Assembly: GCF_003233725.1 (NCBI RefSeq)
Contig: NZ_QKQV01000014.1
Coordinates: forward strand, 1 to 64,000
DNA length: 64,000 nucleotides
Reading direction: 5' to 3'
From: Mesonia sp. K7
GTDB lineage: Bacteria > Bacteroidota > Bacteroidia > Flavobacteriales > Flavobacteriaceae
In this document: piece by piece, positions 7,493 to 16,246 of the stretch
Position numbering within the stretch: position 1 is the first letter of the stretch
Layout: every line of letters starts with the position of its first letter
Made by a program: the position numbers and the translations under genes
The notes under the pieces: generated by a model
Seen by the model: the letters and a program-made list of their open reading frames with translations, nothing else
What the model was told of the DNA's origin: nothing
Database searches by the model: none

Positions 7493-8980
7493 CTAATATT
7501 TCGCCGCTTTTCCATTGGCAGAAGATGTTTTGATAAACTCTCGTAAATCATCATTGGCACTTATTAAATCTTCGTGTCTTAAATACATCATATGACCACT
7601 TCGATAGGCTTTAAAAAACAAGCGGTCTTTCATTTTGCCGCTTGGATCTAATTGCCATTGGCTGTATTTTGCACTAAAATAAGTGGTAGCACCATCATAA
7701 TATCCCGATTGAGTAAGCACTTTTAAATAAGGGTTTTGTGCCATTGCTTGCCTTAAACCTTCACGAACATTGTCATTTTCGTTATTCCAAGGATGAACAT
7801 CACCAAACATATTATATTTTAGGTCGGTGTCAAACTGAAGTTCAGATTTAATATAATGGTTGATGGCTGGCGTGAACGAATGTAACCAAGAAGTCAACTC
7901 GGCGTTGTAATCGGGTGAAGTTCCGGCCTCAATTTTATCAAATCCCAAATATCTGGAGTCTAATCTACCTATGGTTTGTCCAGATTTGTCTCTTAAGAGT
8001 TCTTTCCAAAAAAAGCGAGTAGGAATATCTAAATGATGTTGTAAAATCACTTTTTCACTAAGACCAGTATAATAAGCCATTTTTTGTGCAATCTCTTTTC
8101 TTTCAGAATCATTAATAAATCCGCCTTTTGTCAAGGCAGGAATCAATTGATTGATTGCAAAATCTTCAGCCTCGGGAAGGATGTCAGTTAAGTCTTTACT
8201 TTGTAATGCTGGCGATAATTTTTGATGATACCAAGCCGTAGCTGTAAAGTATGGTAAATTCAATCCTGACGAAACAGGATTATCAACTCGTAAAACTTTA
8301 TAATCTGCAGGAGAAACCAAGATGACACCGTTTAAGTACATCCATTGTTTGTTTTGTAATTCACTTGCCAATCCCATCACACGTGTTCCGCCATAACTTT
8401 CGCCGATAATATATTTTGGCGATTCCCAACGATTGTTACGAGAAACAAAAGTATTTATCCATTCGGCTAAGTATTTGATATCGGCATTAATGCCAAAGAA
8501 TAAATCTCTATCGGGCATTTTACCTTCCTTGTCAGGAATCATTCTTGAATAACCGGTATTTACAGGATTTACAAAAACAATGTCAGCAACATCAAGAATA
8601 GAATAAGGGTTACTTTTAAATCCGTAAGGTTGTATCGGGTAGCCTTCTTCATCTATATTCAAAATTTTTGGACCAGTATAAGCAAGGTGCATCCATACAG
8701 AAGCCGATCCTGGTCCGCCGTTAAACGATATCATAAGCGGTCTGTTGGCTCTCGATTTTACATCATCTCTGGTGTAATAGGTGTAAAATAAACTCGCTAT
8801 TGGCTCTCCGTTTTTATTCCAAACGGGTTGTGTTCCTGTTTTTGCGGTATATGAAAATTTGACACCTTTGACTGTAGTGCTATGTTTTGTGACTATTGTG
8901 GTGTCTATTGGTAAAGTTCGTTCTTGAGCGTTTAATACAAATGTTATTAAACAACAGATTGAAAAGAGAATAGTTTTCAT
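7493..8980 (-). CDS. S10 family serine carboxypeptidase, secreted
   Basis: This 495-residue enzyme has a signal peptide (about 1-18) and the serine carboxypeptidase alpha/beta-hydrolase core. The oxyanion-hole segment FNGGPGSASVW is at residues 86-96, the nucleophile Ser195 lies in GESYGG, the acid region is in SGYYDGATTYF, and the histidine is in RSGHMMY near residue 463. S10 enzymes remove C-terminal residues, working at acidic pH. In Flavobacteria they are exported for peptide scavenging. It lies next to the M3 oligopeptidase gene on the same strand, giving a small peptide-degradation neighbourhood, though separated by 80 bases that hold a possible own promoter. Confidence 0.9.
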   Translation of the reverse strand: MKTILFSICCLITFVLNAQERTLPIDTTIVTKHSTTVKGVKFSYTAKTGTQPVWNKNGEPIASLFYTYYTRDDVKSRANRPLMISFNGGPGSASVWMHLAYTGPKILNIDEEGYPIQPYGFKSNPYSILDVADIVFVNPVNTGYSRMIPDKEGKMPDRDLFFGINADIKYLAEWINTFVSRNNRWESPKYIIGESYGGTRVMGLASELQNKQWMYLNGVILVSPADYKVLRVDNPVSSGLNLPYFTATAWYHQKLSPALQSKDLTDILPEAEDFAINQLIPALTKGGFINDSERKEIAQKMAYYTGLSEKVILQHHLDIPTRFFWKELLRDKSGQTIGRLDSRYLGFDKIEAGTSPDYNAELTSWLHSFTPAINHYIKSELQFDTDLKYNMFGDVHPWNNENDNVREGLRQAMAQNPYLKVLTQSGYYDGATTYFSAKYSQWQLDPSGKMKDRLFFKAYRSGHMMYLRHEDLISANDDLREFIKTSSANGKAAKY

Positions 8981-9060
8981 TTAAAATTATTTGAAAATTA
9001 TGAAGATTAAAGATAGGTATATCCTACGAAATACAGAATTTGACAGGATTCTTTCTTATT

Positions 9061-11085
9061 TTATAACAACCCTGCTCTTTCTAACAAGGCTTCAGGGTTG
9101 GGTTCTTTTCCGCGAAAGCGTTTGTATAAAACCATTGGTTCTTCTGTACCGCCTTTGCTTAGCACATTGTCTTTAAACTTGGTGGCTATTTCTTTATTAA
9201 AAATCCCGTTTTCTTTGAAATAAGCAAAAGCATCAGCATCAAGTACTTCTGCCCATTTGTAAGAATAATACCCCGATGAATAACCGCCTTGAAAGATGTG
9301 CGAAAACGAAGTGCTCATACAATTTTCTTTTACATCTGGGTAAAGTTGAGTTCCCGTAAATGCTTCTTGCTCGTGAGTTTTTACATCGGTTATTTTTTTT
9401 GGATTGATAGCGTGCCAAGCCATATCGAGTAACCCGAAACTTATTTGCCGAAGGGTTTGCATACCTTCTTGAAAGTTGGCCGATTGTTTGATTTTTTCTA
9501 TTAATTCCATTGGTATGGTTTCTCCAGTTTCATAATGCTTGGCAAAAAGCTCAAGTGCTTCTTTTTCGTAACACCAATTTTCGAGTATTTGGCTTGGGAG
9601 TTCGACAAAATCCCAATAAACAGAAGTTCCCGAAAGGCTTTTGTAGGTGGTGTTGGCAAGCATTCCGTGGAGAGCGTGACCAAACTCGTGAAACAAAGTA
9701 GTTACTTCATTAAAGGTTAATAATGAAGGTTTTTTTGAGGTAGAACGTGTAAAGTTACAAACGTTTGATATGTGTGGTCGTTCGTTTATTCTGTTTTTGA
9801 TTTGCTGATTTTTATAAACCGTCATCCAAGCACCATTTCTTTTGCCTTCACGTGGGTGAAAATCGGCGTAAAATAGGGCGATAAAATTATGTTTAGCATC
9901 ATAAACACGATAGGTTTTTACTTCTTCGTGATATTTATCAACATCAAAAACTTCTTTAAAAGTGATATCAAATAGTTTTTCGGCTATTGTAAAAACACCA
10001 TCGATTACATTCTCTAATTTGAAATAAGGTTTTAAAATTTCATCATCTAAATCAAATAATTTTTGCTTGAGTTTTTCTGCATAATAAGCTGCATCCCATT
10101 TTTGAAGTTGATGGATACCATCTAGCTCTTTGGCGAAATTTTCTAACTGTTCAAACTCTTTTTGAGCAGCGGGTTTGGCTTTTTCTAAAAGTTCATTAAG
10201 AAAACTTTTTACCTTTTCAGGTGTCTTTGCCATTCGCTCTTCTAGCACAAAATGAGCGTGAGTTTCAAACCCTAAAAGTTGAGCACGTTGGTGACGAAGT
10301 TGGGCAATTTCTAAAACATTTTTTTGATTGTCATATTCATCGTTCTGAAAAGCTTTTGCACCATAAGCAATCGCCATTTTTTTGCGAAGTTCCCTGTTTT
10401 TAACATACTTCATAAACGGAATATAGCTTGGGAAATGAAGTGTAAAAATATAGCCGTCTTTTCCTTTAGCTTTAGCCAGTTGTTCAGCGTTTTCGAGTTC
10501 ACTTTCGGGTAAACCTTCAAGTTCGTTTTTATTGGTGATGTGTAACTGAAAGCGATTGGTTTCTGCAAGTACATTTTCGCCGAACGTAAGTGAGAGCTTT
10601 GCCAATTGCGTGTCTATTTTTCTGAGTTCTTGCTTTTTATCATTGGGTAAATTGGCTCCGTTTCGCGTAAAGCTTTTATATTGCTTTTCTAAAAGTCTTT
10701 TTTGCTCACCGTTGAGATTAAACTTTTCTTGGTTTTGATAAACCGATTTGATGCGTTTGAATAAATTTGTATTGAGGGTGATGTCGTTGCTATATTCTGA
10801 TAACCAAGGCGAAACTTCTTGTGCGATTTTTTGAATTTCCTCATTGGTTTCTGCCGAATTGAGATTAAAAAACACACTTGAAATACGCTCTAACTGGCTT
10901 CCTGAGCTTTCGAGAGCTTCGATGGTGTTTTTGAAGGTTGGCTCTTCTTGTGAAGCCGTAATAGCATCGATTTCTGCTTTGCCAATTTCTATGGCTTTTT
11001 GAAAAGCAGGTTTAAAATGATTGTTGTTTATGTTTGAAAAAGGGGTTTCGTCAAATGTTTCTAATAACGGATTTTTGTTGCTCAT
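9061..11085 (-). CDS. M3 family metallopeptidase (oligopeptidase A / dipeptidyl carboxypeptidase type)
   Basis: This 674-residue zinc protease has no signal peptide and should act in the cytoplasm on short peptides, for example cleaved signal peptides. The zinc site His466-Glu467-Phe-Gly-His470 (HEFGHALHG) is complete, with Glu495 in WDFVELPSQ as third ligand. The C-terminal GGYSSGYYSYKWAEVLDADAF region is the substrate-binding signature of the family. Length matches PrlC/Dcp homologues (about 680). A near-consensus -7 box TATTTTTA lies upstream on the minus strand, so it probably has its own promoter. Confidence 0.92.
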   Translation of the reverse strand: MSNKNPLLETFDETPFSNINNNHFKPAFQKAIEIGKAEIDAITASQEEPTFKNTIEALESSGSQLERISSVFFNLNSAETNEEIQKIAQEVSPWLSEYSNDITLNTNLFKRIKSVYQNQEKFNLNGEQKRLLEKQYKSFTRNGANLPNDKKQELRKIDTQLAKLSLTFGENVLAETNRFQLHITNKNELEGLPESELENAEQLAKAKGKDGYIFTLHFPSYIPFMKYVKNRELRKKMAIAYGAKAFQNDEYDNQKNVLEIAQLRHQRAQLLGFETHAHFVLEERMAKTPEKVKSFLNELLEKAKPAAQKEFEQLENFAKELDGIHQLQKWDAAYYAEKLKQKLFDLDDEILKPYFKLENVIDGVFTIAEKLFDITFKEVFDVDKYHEEVKTYRVYDAKHNFIALFYADFHPREGKRNGAWMTVYKNQQIKNRINERPHISNVCNFTRSTSKKPSLLTFNEVTTLFHEFGHALHGMLANTTYKSLSGTSVYWDFVELPSQILENWCYEKEALELFAKHYETGETIPMELIEKIKQSANFQEGMQTLRQISFGLLDMAWHAINPKKITDVKTHEQEAFTGTQLYPDVKENCMSTSFSHIFQGGYSSGYYSYKWAEVLDADAFAYFKENGIFNKEIATKFKDNVLSKGGTEEPMVLYKRFRGKEPNPEALLERAGLL

Positions 11086-11153
11086 CTTTGATGTATTTTA
11101 AGAATGCTAAAAATACAATTCTCTAAATTTTTTTGTCTAAAAAGAGATGGAAA

Positions 11154-12248
11154 TTATAGAATGTTAAAAGTATAAATTTCGGTGCTTTTTTCTTGAACCT
11201 CGAGTAAGAGTTTAAACTTTAGTTTATCGGCTTGTCTAAAAAAACCGTTTTGGGTTTTGATGAGAAGATCGCGATGGATGTAATTATATTCGCCTGTTGA
11301 AATCTCAAATTTTACAGGAACATATTTACTGGAATTTCCTCTTTTGTATGAAAATTCACCAGCAAAAATATTATGGGCAACTTTTACACCTAGAGGAAAT
11401 TTAAGATTGATACCCCAGATCTTTTTTCCTTCGGCTAAACTGTATTTCGCTTGTAGAATAGCATAATCTGTGGGCGAAATGATAACAAAGCCCATAAGTT
11501 TTGCTCGACTTTTCTTAGGTCGAAAACTGATTTTGTAAACTAACTCCCCTTGATATGTGTGCGTTTTATCGATTTCATATTGGTAAGCTTCTACATCAGA
11601 AATAAAATCAAAAGTTCCTGGATTTAGAATTTTATCTTTTTGCCAATGGTAACTATCCGTAACTATTTTTGTTTGATAAGAAATATCTTTTTTAGACGTT
11701 GTAGTTAGATTTCTTTCAATAGGAAATAGGCCAGATTTCACTGTTAATTTTTCATCAGTATCTACATATTTCTGTAAAATTTTTTCGAATTTATCGATGG
11801 TGTAGTCAAATTGTATTTTTCTTTTGACGTCAGAAGTAACTTGTGTTTTGATAATAGGTTTGAGGTGTGGTTTAGCGTGCTTCTTTTGATAATAACCAAA
11901 AATTGTAGTGTAACTAAAGTTATGGTTATTATTTTTTAATGAAGAAACCAAAGCTGCAATTTCATTTTCAAAATCATTTCTTTTGTCTTTCGGGATAAGT
12001 TTTGCTTTTTTAGAATCGATTTCAAAATCTTTGTATTCATAATTTTGATCGAATTTTTTATTGATTTCAAAATGGATGGTGTCTAAAAAATAATTTTCAG
12101 AGATATTTTCAGTTGCCTTACGAATAATCTCTTCCGCCGAAAGGCTTTTGTTGGAAAGAAAAACCGAATCGAGTTGTTCCCTTTTCTGTGCAAAAGAAAA
12201 GAGAACCAGTAATTGGAAAGAAAAAATTAATAGCTTTTTAATACTCAA
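11154..12248 (-). CDS. secreted protein of unknown function, paralogue of upstream gene
   Basis: This 364-residue protein has a signal peptide (SIKKLLIFSFQLLVLFSFAQ). It closely parallels the C-terminal 360 residues of the neighbouring 493-residue protein: SLSAEEIIRKATENI matches NLSPEEIMLKVNENA, and the RAKLMGFVIISPTDYAILQAKYS stretch matches its counterpart. It lacks the N-terminal carboxypeptidase-like domain. The repeated LAEGKxxxxxNLKxxLGxKV motif suggests a beta-rich fold. Start is TTG at 12248: an in-frame stop lies nine bases upstream and no ATG precedes the signal peptide. The first codons overlap the end of the upstream gene by 11 bases, so translation is probably coupled. Confidence 0.75.
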   Translation of the reverse strand: MSIKKLLIFSFQLLVLFSFAQKREQLDSVFLSNKSLSAEEIIRKATENISENYFLDTIHFEINKKFDQNYEYKDFEIDSKKAKLIPKDKRNDFENEIAALVSSLKNNNHNFSYTTIFGYYQKKHAKPHLKPIIKTQVTSDVKRKIQFDYTIDKFEKILQKYVDTDEKLTVKSGLFPIERNLTTTSKKDISYQTKIVTDSYHWQKDKILNPGTFDFISDVEAYQYEIDKTHTYQGELVYKISFRPKKSRAKLMGFVIISPTDYAILQAKYSLAEGKKIWGINLKFPLGVKVAHNIFAGEFSYKRGNSSKYVPVKFEISTGEYNYIHRDLLIKTQNGFFRQADKLKFKLLLEVQEKSTEIYTFNIL

Positions 12249-13719
12249 ACTCTTCTATTTCTTTACTCGGTGCAATAATGTTGTAACCTTCCCAAACCGA
12301 AGGGTTGTATTTTCTAATTTGCTCAACAATCACGCCTTCTTTTTCTCTAAAATTGTTGAATTGCTCCTCCGAAATTGACTCATGATTGACAAAAAGATAT
12401 TCGTTAACGGTATTATTTTCAGTTTCAACTAAAAATTCGAACTTAAACACGACTCTGTCTTTTTTATCGTCTACATTTTCTTTAAAAGTAAAGTTTCTAT
12501 TTAGATAAATGTATTGATGAGTGTCTTTTCTGATGAATAAAGGTTCGTATTTATTGTCATTATTTTTTCTAAAAAGAATCATTCCTGAATCTTTGTCTTG
12601 TATCACTTTGATACCGAGTAATAGTTTTAGGTTAAGACTATTTACGCGTTTGCCTTCGGCTAGTTGGTAATCGGCTTTTAACACCGCAAAAGTTTCTGCC
12701 GAAACATAAATTTGCCCTTTGTATTTTGCTCTTCCACGGTCAGGCTCAAAACCCATCACGTAAACCATTTCGCCGTTGTAACTCATGATTTCATCAACTT
12801 TATAGGTATAATCTTCATAATCGTTGATGAAATCTAAGCCTTGAGCTCGTAAAATATTACTTTTGCTACTCAAGCCTCTTGTTTTGCTGCTAGACCTCCA
12901 ATCTTTGGTTGTTGCGCTATCAATTTTTTCGTCTTTAAACTCAACCGCATCACCCACTTTTAGCGAATCTTCTATAGGAATAATACCCGTTTTGACTTTA
13001 AAAGTGCTTTTGGTATCAAGATTTTCGGCAATAAGTTTCATCACTTTTGCGGTCAGTTTTTCGCTATCGACACTGGCTTCTGGGTCTCCTAATTCGGTAG
13101 CTTTGATGATATTAACCTTAACGGAGTCTTTATTTTTATAGACTTCATAATAGTTTTCAGCATAATTATGGGCTTTCCTATTTTTGGTTTTCTGGAATAG
13201 TTTTTCGATTTCGTCATTAAATTTTTTCCGTGTTTTTTTTTCTAAAAAACTCGCTTTCTTAATTCCAAATTCTGTTTTGAGCATGAGAGGATTATCAGAC
13301 TCTCTTTCAAAAATGCTGTATTTACCTAAATTTGTTTGATAATTGACATCTGCATTTTCATTAACTTTTAGCATGATCTCTTCAGGAGAAAGATTTTTAT
13401 TCACCAAAAAAACTTCGTCTAATTCGTTGATGTTCTCCGAAAGGTAAATGCTAGAGCCTTCTTTAAAATCTTTGATAGCAATACTTTTGGAGGTAAAACC
13501 CATGCTTGAAAATAGCAATGAATCGGTAGGTTTGAAGTTTTCTACTTCTATCTGAAAATTTCCTTCCAGGTTGGTAATCACACCATAATCTTTCCCGATT
13601 TGTACGGCCGCAAACGGAATGGTTTCTTGTGTTTCTTTAGAAATAAGTGTACCTGAAAGTTGTTGGGCAACGATTATTTTAGTAAATAATAAAAAACTAA
13701 GAAGCGTAATATTTTTCAT
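12238..13719 (-). CDS. secreted protein with N-terminal carboxypeptidase-like regulatory domain
   Basis: This 493-residue protein has a signal peptide (about 1-18), then a CarboxypepD_reg-like beta-sandwich (about 20-95; LSGTLISKETQETIPFAAV, ITNLEGNFQI), then a long region shared with the downstream paralogue. This arrangement is common in Bacteroidetes cell-envelope proteins with no defined activity; the regulatory-like domain may bind a partner or stabilise folding. The two genes form an overlapping pair. I see no catalytic motif. Function is unknown; a role in the envelope or on the surface is the most that can be said. Confidence 0.75.
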   Translation of the reverse strand: MKNITLLSFLLFTKIIVAQQLSGTLISKETQETIPFAAVQIGKDYGVITNLEGNFQIEVENFKPTDSLLFSSMGFTSKSIAIKDFKEGSSIYLSENINELDEVFLVNKNLSPEEIMLKVNENADVNYQTNLGKYSIFERESDNPLMLKTEFGIKKASFLEKKTRKKFNDEIEKLFQKTKNRKAHNYAENYYEVYKNKDSVKVNIIKATELGDPEASVDSEKLTAKVMKLIAENLDTKSTFKVKTGIIPIEDSLKVGDAVEFKDEKIDSATTKDWRSSSKTRGLSSKSNILRAQGLDFINDYEDYTYKVDEIMSYNGEMVYVMGFEPDRGRAKYKGQIYVSAETFAVLKADYQLAEGKRVNSLNLKLLLGIKVIQDKDSGMILFRKNNDNKYEPLFIRKDTHQYIYLNRNFTFKENVDDKKDRVVFKFEFLVETENNTVNEYLFVNHESISEEQFNNFREKEGVIVEQIRKYNPSVWEGYNIIAPSKEIEEFEY

Positions 13720-13772
13720 AAATAAAGGTTTTATTTAAAGACGATTATAAATGAAAAATGTAACAACGTTTT

Positions 13773-14261
13773 TTACTTTTTCTTAATTTCTTCAGCTCCT
13801 TTTATGACTTTCTGTTTAAGCCCTTCTTTATAAACCAAAATTTTGTCTAAAACACATTGATCTGAAGCGCCAATAATTTGAGCGGCTAAGATGCCTGCAT
13901 TTTTTGCTCCATCAAGCGCAACGGTTGCCACGGGAACTCCGCCTGGCATTTGCAAAATAGAAAGTACAGAATCCCAACCATCAATCGAGTTACGGGATTT
14001 TACAGGAACTCCAATTACGGGAAGCGGTGAGAGCGAAGCTACCATTCCTGGAAGATGAGCTGCGCCACCAGCTCCAGCAATAATCACAGTGATGCCACGA
14101 GTGTGCGCGTTTTTGCCGTAATCAAATAATTTTTCTGGGGTGCGATGTGCCGAAACAATATCAACTTCTACTTCAATATCAAAACCTTTTAAAATATCAA
14201 TGGCTTCCTGCATTACAGGCATATCGCTTGTGCTACCCATTATGATTCCTACTTTGCTCAT
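13773..14261 (-). CDS. purE: 5-(carboxyamino)imidazole ribonucleotide mutase PurE
   Basis: PurE converts N5-CAIR to CAIR in purine synthesis. The N-terminal GIIMGSTSDMPVM motif, the SAHRTPEKLF signature and IAGAGGAAHLPGM are all present, typical of class I PurE. I place the start at ATG 14261 (MSKVGI); a TTG nine bases upstream would add three residues but is not needed by the family alignment. The gene lies downstream of purK on the same strand, separated by 111 bases that contain a 7-bp tandem repeat. With PurK it makes the two-step bacterial route from AIR to CAIR. Confidence 0.95.
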   Translation of the reverse strand: MSKVGIIMGSTSDMPVMQEAIDILKGFDIEVEVDIVSAHRTPEKLFDYGKNAHTRGITVIIAGAGGAAHLPGMVASLSPLPVIGVPVKSRNSIDGWDSVLSILQMPGGVPVATVALDGAKNAGILAAQIIGASDQCVLDKILVYKEGLKQKVIKGAEEIKKK

Positions 14262-14330
14262 ATTTTTCAACTGCTTTTTATTTATTAATGTTCATTTTTC
14301 CCATTAATGGAAATAATTTTGTAACCTCCA

Positions 14331-14379
14331 TTACTCATTACTCATTACTCATTACTCATTACTCATTACTCATTACTCA
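14331..14379. repeat. seven tandem copies of TTACTCA at the purK stop codon
   Basis: Seven exact, contiguous copies of the heptamer TTACTCA fill 14331-14379, followed by a degenerate copy (CTAATCA). The last copy includes the purK stop codon and the Glu codon before it. On the mRNA strand each unit reads TGAGTAA, so overlapping ATG and TAA codons recur. Copy number is likely to vary by slippage. Confidence 0.95.
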
Positions 14380-15530
14380 CTAATCACCCGAATACTACTT
14401 TTTACTTTTTCAGCGATTTTTCTTGCTTCATTTATATCTTGATTAACAATGGTAACGTGTCCCATTTTTCTGAAAGGTCTTGTTTGTTTTTTTCCGTAAA
14501 TATGTGGAGTTACGCCTGGTAAACCCATTATTTCTTCAATATTTTGATAGATTACATTTCCTTCATAATTTTCATCACCTACCAAATTGACCATCACGCC
14601 ACCAACTTTGCTAGCAGTTTCGCCCAAAGGTAAATCGAGAATAGCCCTGATGTGTTGTTCAAATTGGTTGGTATAGCTCGCTTCTATACTATAATGACCG
14701 CTGTTGTGTGGTCTTGGTGCCACTTCGTTGACCAAAATATCACCTTCTTTGGTTAAAAACATTTCGACAGCTAGCAAACCCACGTGTTTAAAAGCTTCTG
14801 ATACTTTTTGGGCTACAGCTTGCGCTTTCGCGGAAATATCAGCAGCAATTCTCGCTGGACATATCACATATTCTACCTGATTGGCTTCTGGGTGAAACTC
14901 CATTTCGACCACTGGATAGGTTTTGATTTCTCCAGAAGGATTTCTCGCGACAATCACCGCCAATTCCATTTCAAACGGAATCATATTTTCAGCAATGCAA
15001 GGCACATCGGGTAAAGGGATCACATCTTCTTCTTGTCTGATAATACTCACGCCTTTTCCGTCATAACCACCAGTGCAGCTTTTCCAAACAAATGGAAAAT
15101 CGTGTTCTTTTCTAACCAAAGCTTCGTTTAAATCGGCTTTGTTTTTATAACGCTTAAATGGCGAAGTAGGAATATGATTGTCTGTGTAAAACTTTTTTTG
15201 AATGCCTTTGTCTTGAATTTTTCGCAGTACACTCGATTGCGGATATACTTTTTTACCTTCGTTTTCCAGCGTTTCGAGTGCATCGATATTTACACTTTCA
15301 ATTTCAAATGTCAAGACATCTACTTTTCTTCCAAATTCTACAACGGTGTTATAGTCCATCAAATCGCCTTGTTGAAACTCATCACAAGCGATTTTACTTG
15401 GGGCTTCTTTACTGGGGTCAACAACCAACGTTTGGATATCGTATTTTCTAGTGTCATACAACATCATTTTACCGAGTTGTCCTCCGCCAAGAATTCCTAA
15501 TTTAAAATTGGAAGAAAAATAGTTTTTCAT
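14373..15530 (-). CDS. purK: 5-(carboxyamino)imidazole ribonucleotide synthase PurK
   Basis: PurK is an ATP-grasp enzyme that carboxylates AIR with bicarbonate to N5-CAIR, the substrate of the neighbouring PurE. The N-terminal LGILGGGQLGKMM is the pre-ATP-grasp signature; the ATP-binding loop is in KSCTGGYDGKGVSI, and the ENMIPFEMELAVIVARN and NEVAPRPHNSGHYSIEA stretches are family hallmarks. Length (385) is normal. The C-terminal Ser-Glu-stop is made by the last unit of the heptamer repeat. A perfect -7 box lies upstream, divergent from the adk promoter. Confidence 0.95.
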   Translation of the reverse strand: MKNYFSSNFKLGILGGGQLGKMMLYDTRKYDIQTLVVDPSKEAPSKIACDEFQQGDLMDYNTVVEFGRKVDVLTFEIESVNIDALETLENEGKKVYPQSSVLRKIQDKGIQKKFYTDNHIPTSPFKRYKNKADLNEALVRKEHDFPFVWKSCTGGYDGKGVSIIRQEEDVIPLPDVPCIAENMIPFEMELAVIVARNPSGEIKTYPVVEMEFHPEANQVEYVICPARIAADISAKAQAVAQKVSEAFKHVGLLAVEMFLTKEGDILVNEVAPRPHNSGHYSIEASYTNQFEQHIRAILDLPLGETASKVGGVMVNLVGDENYEGNVIYQNIEEIMGLPGVTPHIYGKKQTRPFRKMGHVTIVNQDINEARKIAEKVKSSIRVISE

Positions 15531-15563
15531 TAAAAATAAATTGAAAATTAAGCTAATTTTTCA

Positions 15564-15571
15564 CAAAAATA
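15564..15571 (-). promoter_or_regulatory. -7 box of purK
   Basis: On the minus strand TATTTTTG matches TAnnTTTG exactly, 33 bases ahead of the purK ATG. It faces away from the adk promoter. Confidence 0.5.
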
Positions 15572-15621
15572 AATCTTTCTAATAGATTAACCGAAACAAT
15601 AGGCTTTAAATATGTATTGAT

Positions 15622-15629
15622 TATCTTTG
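15622..15629 (+). promoter_or_regulatory. -7 box of adk-obgE
   Basis: TATCTTTG matches TAnnTTTG exactly, 32 bases before the adk ATG at 15662. Confidence 0.55.
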
Positions 15630-15661
15630 CACTTTTAAAAATCTAAACTTAAGTATTGGTC

Positions 15662-16240
15662 ATGGCAAACATTGTTTTATTTGGACCTCCAGGAGCAGGA
15701 AAAGGAACCCAAGCAGAAATTCTGAAAGAGAAATACAATTTGGTGCACATTTCTACCGGAGATGTATTTCGTTACAACATCAAAAACGAAACAGAATTGG
15801 GCAACTTGGCAAAATCGTATATGGATAAAGGTCAGTTAGTGCCTGATGAAGTAACGATTGCGATGTTGCAAAGTGAGGTTGAAAAAAACGAAGATGCCAA
15901 GGGTTTTATTTTTGATGGTTTTCCGAGAACAGAAGCACAAGCGGTAGCACTAAAAAACTTTTTAGAGACCAAAGACCAAGATGTTGATGCCATGGTTGCT
16001 CTTGAAGTAGAAGATGAGGTTTTGGTAGAAAGATTACTCGAAAGAGGAAAAACTTCAGGAAGAAAAGATGATGCCAACGAAGAAGTTGTGAGAAACCGTA
16101 TCAAAGTTTATTACAACGAAACGGCAATTCTAAAAGACTATTACGAAAAGCAAGACAAATATTACGGTGTTGATGGCGTAGGTTCTATCGAAGAAATCAC
16201 CGATAGATTAAGCAGTGTTTTTAATCATTTTATAGATTAA
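15662..16240 (+). CDS. adk: adenylate kinase
   Basis: Adenylate kinase interconverts ATP plus AMP and two ADP. The P-loop GPPGAGKGTQ starts at residue 8; the AMP-binding STGDVFR and the FDGFPRTEAQA motif follow; the LID is the short form, without zinc cysteines, as usual in Bacteroidetes (RGKTSGRKDDANEE). Length is 192 residues. I prefer ATG 15662 (MANIVLF) over the TTG six bases upstream, which would add two residues. Six bases separate it from obgE, so the two genes form an operon read from the box at 15622. Confidence 0.95.
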   Translation: MANIVLFGPPGAGKGTQAEILKEKYNLVHISTGDVFRYNIKNETELGNLAKSYMDKGQLVPDEVTIAMLQSEVEKNEDAKGFIFDGFPRTEAQAVALKNFLETKDQDVDAMVALEVEDEVLVERLLERGKTSGRKDDANEEVVRNRIKVYYNETAILKDYYEKQDKYYGVDGVGSIEEITDRLSSVFNHFID

Positions 16241-16246
16241 AATTTA

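Noticed and set aside
8991-9176. Small plus-strand frame between the two peptidase genes
   Set aside because: Half of it is antisense to the M3 peptidase end and it has no start-site context or recognisable motif.
14331-14379. CRISPR-like repeat array
   Set aside because: The unit is 7 bases with no spacers; it is a simple tandem repeat and no cas genes are near.
15656-15661. TTG start for adenylate kinase
   Set aside because: It only adds Met-Val before the normal MANIVLFGPPG start and has no advantage over ATG 15662.
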